Positions 25,650-29,303 of a DNA stretch of 29,303 nucleotides are shown one piece after another. Within the stretch, counting starts at the first letter, position 1; the number at the start of each line of letters is the position of its first letter. The notes under the pieces were generated by a model. The model saw only the letters and a list, made by a program, of their open reading frames with translations. It did not search any database and had not been told where the DNA came from. The stretch comes from JAKACU01 sp021821185 (GTDB lineage Bacteria; Bacillota; Bacilli; Alicyclobacillales; SLC66). The DNA is taken from positions 1 through 29,303 of the forward strand of contig DAHWJX010000029.1 in NCBI GenBank assembly GCA_027343965.1. The letters are read 5' to 3'. The position numbers were made by a program, and so were the translations under genes.

Positions 25650-26630
25650 TTACCTTTGATCCGATATGACAGGCACCGTGACAGAATTCACCATGTCATC
25701 GAGTAGTTCCTTAGCTGTTTGGCCTTGAATACGAGCTTCCGGGTGCAAAATCATGCGGTGCCCAAAGACAGGTTCGACCAACATCTTGATATCATCGGGA
25801 ATGACAAACATGCGACCATTTATATACGCCAAGGCTTGTGCCGCACGCGCCAAAGCAATTGCGCCGCGCGGTGAAACGCCAAGATAAACTTTATCGTGAT
25901 ATCTCGTTTTATGAACAATATCCACAATATATGCGTAAAGAGAGGAGTCGATAAAAACAGTTGCTGCATCTTGCTGCCACTTGATAATTTGTTCTGGTGT
26001 TACAACAGCTGATAAGTCTTGTACCATGACGCCTGTTGTCCCACGCAACAACACATCAAGCTCCTCATCACGTGTCGGGTATCCAACAGATAATTTTAAG
26101 AGAAAACGATCCAACTGCGCCTCAGGCAGAGGAAAAGTTCCCTCATATTCAATAGGATTTTGCGTCGCAAGCACAAAAAAAGGCGTGGGCAACGCATGCG
26201 TAACACCATCAAACGAGACACTATGTTCCTCTAGAGCCTCAAGAAGCGCAGCTTGGGTTTTCGGTGATGTGCGATTGATCTCGTCAGCTAAGACGATCTG
26301 GCTAAAGATGGGACCTTCCCGGTATTCGAAGTCGCCGATACGTTGATTAAAAATCGCGGTTCCCGTCACATCGGACGGCAAAAGATCGGGTGTAAACTGA
26401 ATGCGCTTAAATTCGCAAGCTGTACTTCTCGCGAGTGCTCGCACAAGCACCGTCTTGCCGACACCAGGAACATCCTCGAAAATAACATGTCCTCGGCTGA
26501 TCATTGCCACAAGGCATAGACGCACAACGTCAGACTTGCCAACAATAACTTGTCCGACATGATCGATAACGTGTTGAATCAGCGCTGCAGGTTCTTCTGT
26601 TTTGTCCTCTATCGTCTGTGTTGTTTCCAT
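25650..26630 (-). CDS. MoxR-family AAA+ ATPase (YeaC-like)
   Basis: A 326-residue AAA+ protein, thought to act as a chaperone that activates VWA-type partner proteins. Walker A is at 53-60 (DVPGVGKT), Walker B at 114-120 (LADEINR), and FVLATQNPIEYEG provides sensor 1. The frame allows earlier starts: ATG at 26648 and TTG at 26672. I prefer ATG at 26630, which fits the family N-terminus, although its GAGG site is 12 bases away. It heads the MoxR - DUF58 - transglutaminase - guaA run. I see no convincing promoter in the 100 bases before it, so it may partly depend on reading through from the peptidase gene. Confidence 0.93.
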   Translation of the reverse strand: METTQTIEDKTEEPAALIQHVIDHVGQVIVGKSDVVRLCLVAMISRGHVIFEDVPGVGKTVLVRALARSTACEFKRIQFTPDLLPSDVTGTAIFNQRIGDFEYREGPIFSQIVLADEINRTSPKTQAALLEALEEHSVSFDGVTHALPTPFFVLATQNPIEYEGTFPLPEAQLDRFLLKLSVGYPTRDEELDVLLRGTTGVMVQDLSAVVTPEQIIKWQQDAATVFIDSSLYAYIVDIVHKTRYHDKVYLGVSPRGAIALARAAQALAYINGRMFVIPDDIKMLVEPVFGHRMILHPEARIQGQTAKELLDDMVNSVTVPVISDQR

Positions 26631-26731
26631 GGAATAAAAGAGCCTCATAACGCCCCACAGGTTACTAGTCAATCAACCTTTTTCTATTGTCGCAGGCATC
26701 CTAGATAAACGCAATTACCTTGTGCAAACAA

Positions 26732-27931
26732 TTAATCGTGGACATAGTTTAAGGGATTCAGCGATACCGGAAACCCCGATGCATTAAAACCCGTGGCAAC
26801 AGTAAAATGCAAATGCGGTCCGGTTGCTTGCCCATCTGCACCCACATAAGCGATCACTTGCCCCTGTTTGACCACGTCGCCTGGTTTCACCAACAATCCT
26901 GAAGCGTACATATGCCCGTAGATGGTCAACAAACCATTAGCATGTTTCAAGACGATCCAGTGTCCAAACCCATAGGCTGTCCCTGCATACAATACAACAC
27001 CGTCTGCGACAGCTTCGATCGGTGTACCATCGGGTGCACCGATGTCGATGCCATTATGAAACTCATTGCCACCAAAGATATTGCGCCATCCATACCCTGA
27101 TGTAATGTCGTAGTAATGCGGAACAGGCCAAATCCACGCACCTGTACCGAGATGTAAATGGGCGGTATTTGCAATCGATGGGTTCACCCGAAGCAACGAT
27201 ACGATTGTATTCGCCAAATTTTGTTCTGCTTGCAACTCGCTTTGGATATCGGCAATTGCCGCCGCTTTTTGTTGTTGTACATCCGCCAATACGACGCGCC
27301 TTTGCGCGAGCTTTTGCGTCTGCTGTCTTTGTTCATAAGACAAATTCCCAAACATCGTTTCTTCTGATGCTCTTTGCTGCCACAATAACTTATACATAGC
27401 GTTATAGTGAGCACGTTGTGCTTTTACCTGTATAAGCAATTGTTGATCTTGCTTAGCAATGAGCGTAAGCGCGCTCATCCTGTTTAGGAAATCAGAAAAG
27501 CTTGTGGCACTAAACAACACCTCAAGGTAACTCACCGACCCACTCTCGTACATCACGCGCAAGCGCTCTTTGAGCACACCATTGACGGCAAGCATCTTAC
27601 GGCGTGCTGATGCCGCCTGTTGCGCCGTTTGCAAAAGATGTTGCTGAGATATTCGTAGGCGATCTTTTAAGATGGCGATGTGTGACGAATCTGTTTGAAT
27701 AGCGCGCGTTATCGAGGATAACTGCGTTTCAATAGCTTGTTCTTTAGAGGATAGATATGCGACTTTCTGTCGTTCCTGGGATTGCTTTAGCTTGACTTGG
27801 TTTAACTGAGTTCGTGCACTCGTTAAAGAGTCAGCATAGCTCGCTGTCACCATGGAGCCAAACGTCAGCACCACGCTTAACACGCACAGCAAAGACAAGA
27901 TCCATAACTTTCTTGTGAAAAACGTCTTCAA
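26732..27931 (-). CDS. Secreted coiled-coil M23 family peptidase (murein hydrolase activator-like)
   Basis: A 399-residue exported protein. The signal peptide runs from MKTFFTRKLW with a hydrophobic core to a likely cut after Ala33 (SYA/DS). Two long coiled-coil stretches (about 36-115 and 150-245) precede an M23 LytM domain (275-395). Its zinc ligands are His292 and Asp296 (HNGIDIG) and His374 (HLHF), with His340 in YGH. It either cuts peptidoglycan peptides or activates amidases, like EnvC or the Bacillus YebA-neighbour-independent LytM proteins; the complete zinc site favours real peptidase activity. TTG at 27931 is chosen because GAGGG lies 6 bases upstream; in-frame ATGs at 27937 and 27946 are badly spaced. 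Confidence 0.92.
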   Translation of the reverse strand: MKTFFTRKLWILSLLCVLSVVLTFGSMVTASYADSLTSARTQLNQVKLKQSQERQKVAYLSSKEQAIETQLSSITRAIQTDSSHIAILKDRLRISQQHLLQTAQQAASARRKMLAVNGVLKERLRVMYESGSVSYLEVLFSATSFSDFLNRMSALTLIAKQDQQLLIQVKAQRAHYNAMYKLLWQQRASEETMFGNLSYEQRQQTQKLAQRRVVLADVQQQKAAAIADIQSELQAEQNLANTIVSLLRVNPSIANTAHLHLGTGAWIWPVPHYYDITSGYGWRNIFGGNEFHNGIDIGAPDGTPIEAVADGVVLYAGTAYGFGHWIVLKHANGLLTIYGHMYASGLLVKPGDVVKQGQVIAYVGADGQATGPHLHFTVATGFNASGFPVSLNPLNYVHD

Positions 27932-27974
27932 AACCATCCCTCGCATCGCGAAACAGATTGTGTCCCACTCTAGC

Positions 27975-27980
27975 ACTATA
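27975..27980 (-). promoter_or_regulatory. Possible -10 box for the M23 peptidase gene
   Basis: TATAGT on the minus strand lies about 44 bases ahead of the TTG start. The upstream region has no good -35 match (TCAACT at 16 bases is the nearest). A promoter is expected here because the terminator at 28024-28052 closes the upstream operon, but this exact placement is weak. Confidence 0.3.
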
Positions 27981-28023
27981 TGTTCGACAAATTACGAGTT
28001 GATTCCTGCTTTATCACACAAGC

Positions 28024-28052
28024 AAAAAGTCCCGCGAAACCCAGCGGGACTT
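28024..28052 (-). terminator. Rho-independent terminator of the osmoprotectant transporter operon
   Basis: Arms 28052-28044 and 28035-28027 form a perfect 9-base GC-rich stem (AAGTCCCGC/GCGGGACTT) with an 8-base loop, followed on the minus strand by five T. It starts about 20 bases after the stop codon of the substrate-binding protein gene. Confidence 0.9.
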
Positions 28053-28071
28053 GTCTTTTACGCTGCTTTGC

Positions 28072-29031
28072 TTACAATAAACCGTGTTTTGTCAGCCAGT
28101 TTTTTGCGACGGTCATCGGACGCTGATGTTGTAAATCGACAGCTTCATTCATTTTTTGCATCTGCGAATCATCTATTTTATTAGCTAGTTTGTCAAGCAC
28201 CGTTTTTAGTTGCGGATGCGCTGCAAGTACGCTATCGCGTACGATCGGCGCTGCATAGTACGGAGGGAACAAGTGCTTGTTATCCTGTAAAATGGTCAAA
28301 TGATACGCTGGAATTTGACCATCTGTGGAAAAGGCATCAATAACGTCCACTTTCTTGTCAACTAAGGCTTGATATTTAAGACCAATTGCCATCGTGCTAA
28401 CCGACTTAAAATGCGTACCATACACTCTATTCATAGCAGGCAAGGTATCTGCACGCACCGTGAAATCCGTATCGCTGCCTAAAATTAAATTCCCTGACTT
28501 TGCCGCCAATTGCGAAATCGTCGTAATCCCTAGCCGCTTTGCTTCACTTTGTCGCATCGCCATCGCATACGTATCATTAAATCCGAGCGGTTTTAACCAC
28601 GTAACATGGTATTTGCTCTGAAATTGTTTTTTCACGGTATTATACACCGCGTTGGGGTTGGTATTGACAGGATCATGCAGGATATTGACAAGTCCTGTCC
28701 CTGTATATTCCACGTAAAGATCGATGTTGCCAGTCTTTAAAGCATTCCAAGTCACCGCGCTATCGAGCCACGTTTTCATGACGACGTGTAAATGCGTGTA
28801 TTTTTTAATCATGAGATCCAACATATCCGCCATGATCTGACTCTCAGTAAAATTTTTACCGCCAATGACGACCGTCCCTGTCGAAGTACTCGAACCCGAC
28901 GACGCGGCACTGCTGGTTCCTGGTTGTGCACCACATCCGGCTAACAACGCAGCGCCTAGTAGAGCAATCGTTGCCGATAATATCCATCGTTTACGCTTAC
29001 GCTTCGAATTTTGCTGTTTGGGATAAGTCAA
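28072..29031 (-). CDS. Osmoprotectant ABC transporter substrate-binding lipoprotein, OpuCC/OsmF-like
   Basis: A 319-residue lipoprotein that captures glycine betaine, choline or related quaternary amines outside the cell. The signal peptide has a basic start (KRKRKRW), a hydrophobic core and the lipobox LLAGC, with the lipid-bearing Cys33. A Ser/Thr-rich linker follows (about 39-52), then the OpuAC-type domain beginning VVIGGKNFTESQIMADM, with DLYVEYTGTGL and VIDAFSTDGQIP typical of this group. TTG at 29031 has AGAGG 6 bases upstream. The start overlaps the permease gene by 35 bases, so the two are co-translated. The exact ligand cannot be read from sequence. Confidence 0.93.
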   Translation of the reverse strand: MTYPKQQNSKRKRKRWILSATIALLGAALLAGCGAQPGTSSAASSGSSTSTGTVVIGGKNFTESQIMADMLDLMIKKYTHLHVVMKTWLDSAVTWNALKTGNIDLYVEYTGTGLVNILHDPVNTNPNAVYNTVKKQFQSKYHVTWLKPLGFNDTYAMAMRQSEAKRLGITTISQLAAKSGNLILGSDTDFTVRADTLPAMNRVYGTHFKSVSTMAIGLKYQALVDKKVDVIDAFSTDGQIPAYHLTILQDNKHLFPPYYAAPIVRDSVLAAHPQLKTVLDKLANKIDDSQMQKMNEAVDLQHQRPMTVAKNWLTKHGLL

Positions 29032-29303
29032 TGGACACCTCTCCTTTTCTTTTTGCGTGTTCTTTAATAGGTTTATTGGTTATTCGTAACCCACGTGGTG
29101 TTAAAACATGCTCGACAAACAACAAGAGACCATCAAAAACAAGCGCGAGTAGTGCAGCTGGGATGGCACCAAGTAAGATCATCGGCGTATCGATCATATC
29201 GATGCCGCGCATAATGATATCGCCAAGACCGCCCGCTCCAATAAACGTGGCTAAAGTCGCTGTACCGATCGTCCATACCGCCGCCGTACGAACACCTGCC
29301 ATG
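28997..29303 (-). CDS. Osmoprotectant ABC transporter permease, C-terminal part (5' end beyond window)
   Basis: The last 102 residues of an inner-membrane permease of the OpuCB/OpuCD (ProW-like) type. The binding-protein-dependent transport signature is seen around ATFIGAGGLGDIIMRGI, followed by one membrane segment (ILLGAIPAALLALVFDGLLL) and a charged tail. The gene continues past the right edge; an ATG at 29302 is an internal codon, not a likely start. The overlap with the binding-protein gene shows that they belong together. The ATPase gene is expected upstream, outside the window. Confidence 0.9.
   Translation of the reverse strand, partial: MAGVRTAAVWTIGTATLATFIGAGGLGDIIMRGIDMIDTPMILLGAIPAALLALVFDGLLLFVEHVLTPRGLRITNKPIKEHAKRKGEVSIDLSQTAKFEA

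Overview
The window looks like the chromosome of a member of the Bacillales. Evidence for this is the purine operon with PurS, PurQ and PurL as three separate genes, strong AGGAGG-type ribosome binding sites, frequent GTG and TTG starts, PurBox-like operators, and a MoxR - DUF58 - transglutaminase - guaA block that has the same order in Bacillus subtilis (yeaC-yeaD-yebA-guaA). An Alicyclobacillaceae-like source is my guess only; no marker gene in the window fixes it.

Layout, with most genes on the minus strand. (1) 1-10607: purB-C-S-Q-L-F-M-N-H-D, a tightly packed de novo purine operon reading right to left; purD runs off the left edge. Most junctions overlap by 4 to 16 bases or lie within a few bases. 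purE and purK are not at the head of the operon. (2) 10608-10832: a divergent regulatory region with a promoter for purB, a pair of inverted PurBox-like sites, and a promoter for the plus strand. (3) 10833-15296, plus strand: a divergent nucleotide-sugar dehydrogenase, a GT4-like glycosyltransferase, and a PolX-like protein whose polymerase active site is degraded while its PHP phosphoesterase site is intact. (4) 15297-15540: a short intergenic stretch with a possible 47-residue ORF. (5) 15541-20476, minus strand: an ArgA-like acetyltransferase and argJ (arginine biosynthesis) behind a full-length LacZ-family beta-galactosidase with its own promoter. (6) 20664-26630, minus strand: guaA preceded by transglutaminase, DUF58 and MoxR genes. 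(7) 26732-29303: a secreted coiled-coil M23 peptidase, then the 3' end of an osmoprotectant ABC transporter operon (substrate-binding lipoprotein and a partial permease), which ends at a strong terminator.

Functionally, the purine operon takes PRPP to IMP (minus the PurE/PurK step, encoded elsewhere if present) and GuaA completes GMP synthesis. In B. subtilis, guaA also lies just upstream of the pur operon in the same orientation, with pbuG and purEK in between. Here that interval is instead occupied by lacZ, argJ, the acetyltransferase and the plus-strand sugar gene cluster, so this looks like an ancestral purine neighbourhood with inserted accessory genes. I found no mobile element, CRISPR array, tRNA or rRNA. 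I do not see a clearly new multi-gene system; the strongest leads are the polymerase-dead PolX-like protein and the altered active-site loop of the neighbouring dehydrogenase.
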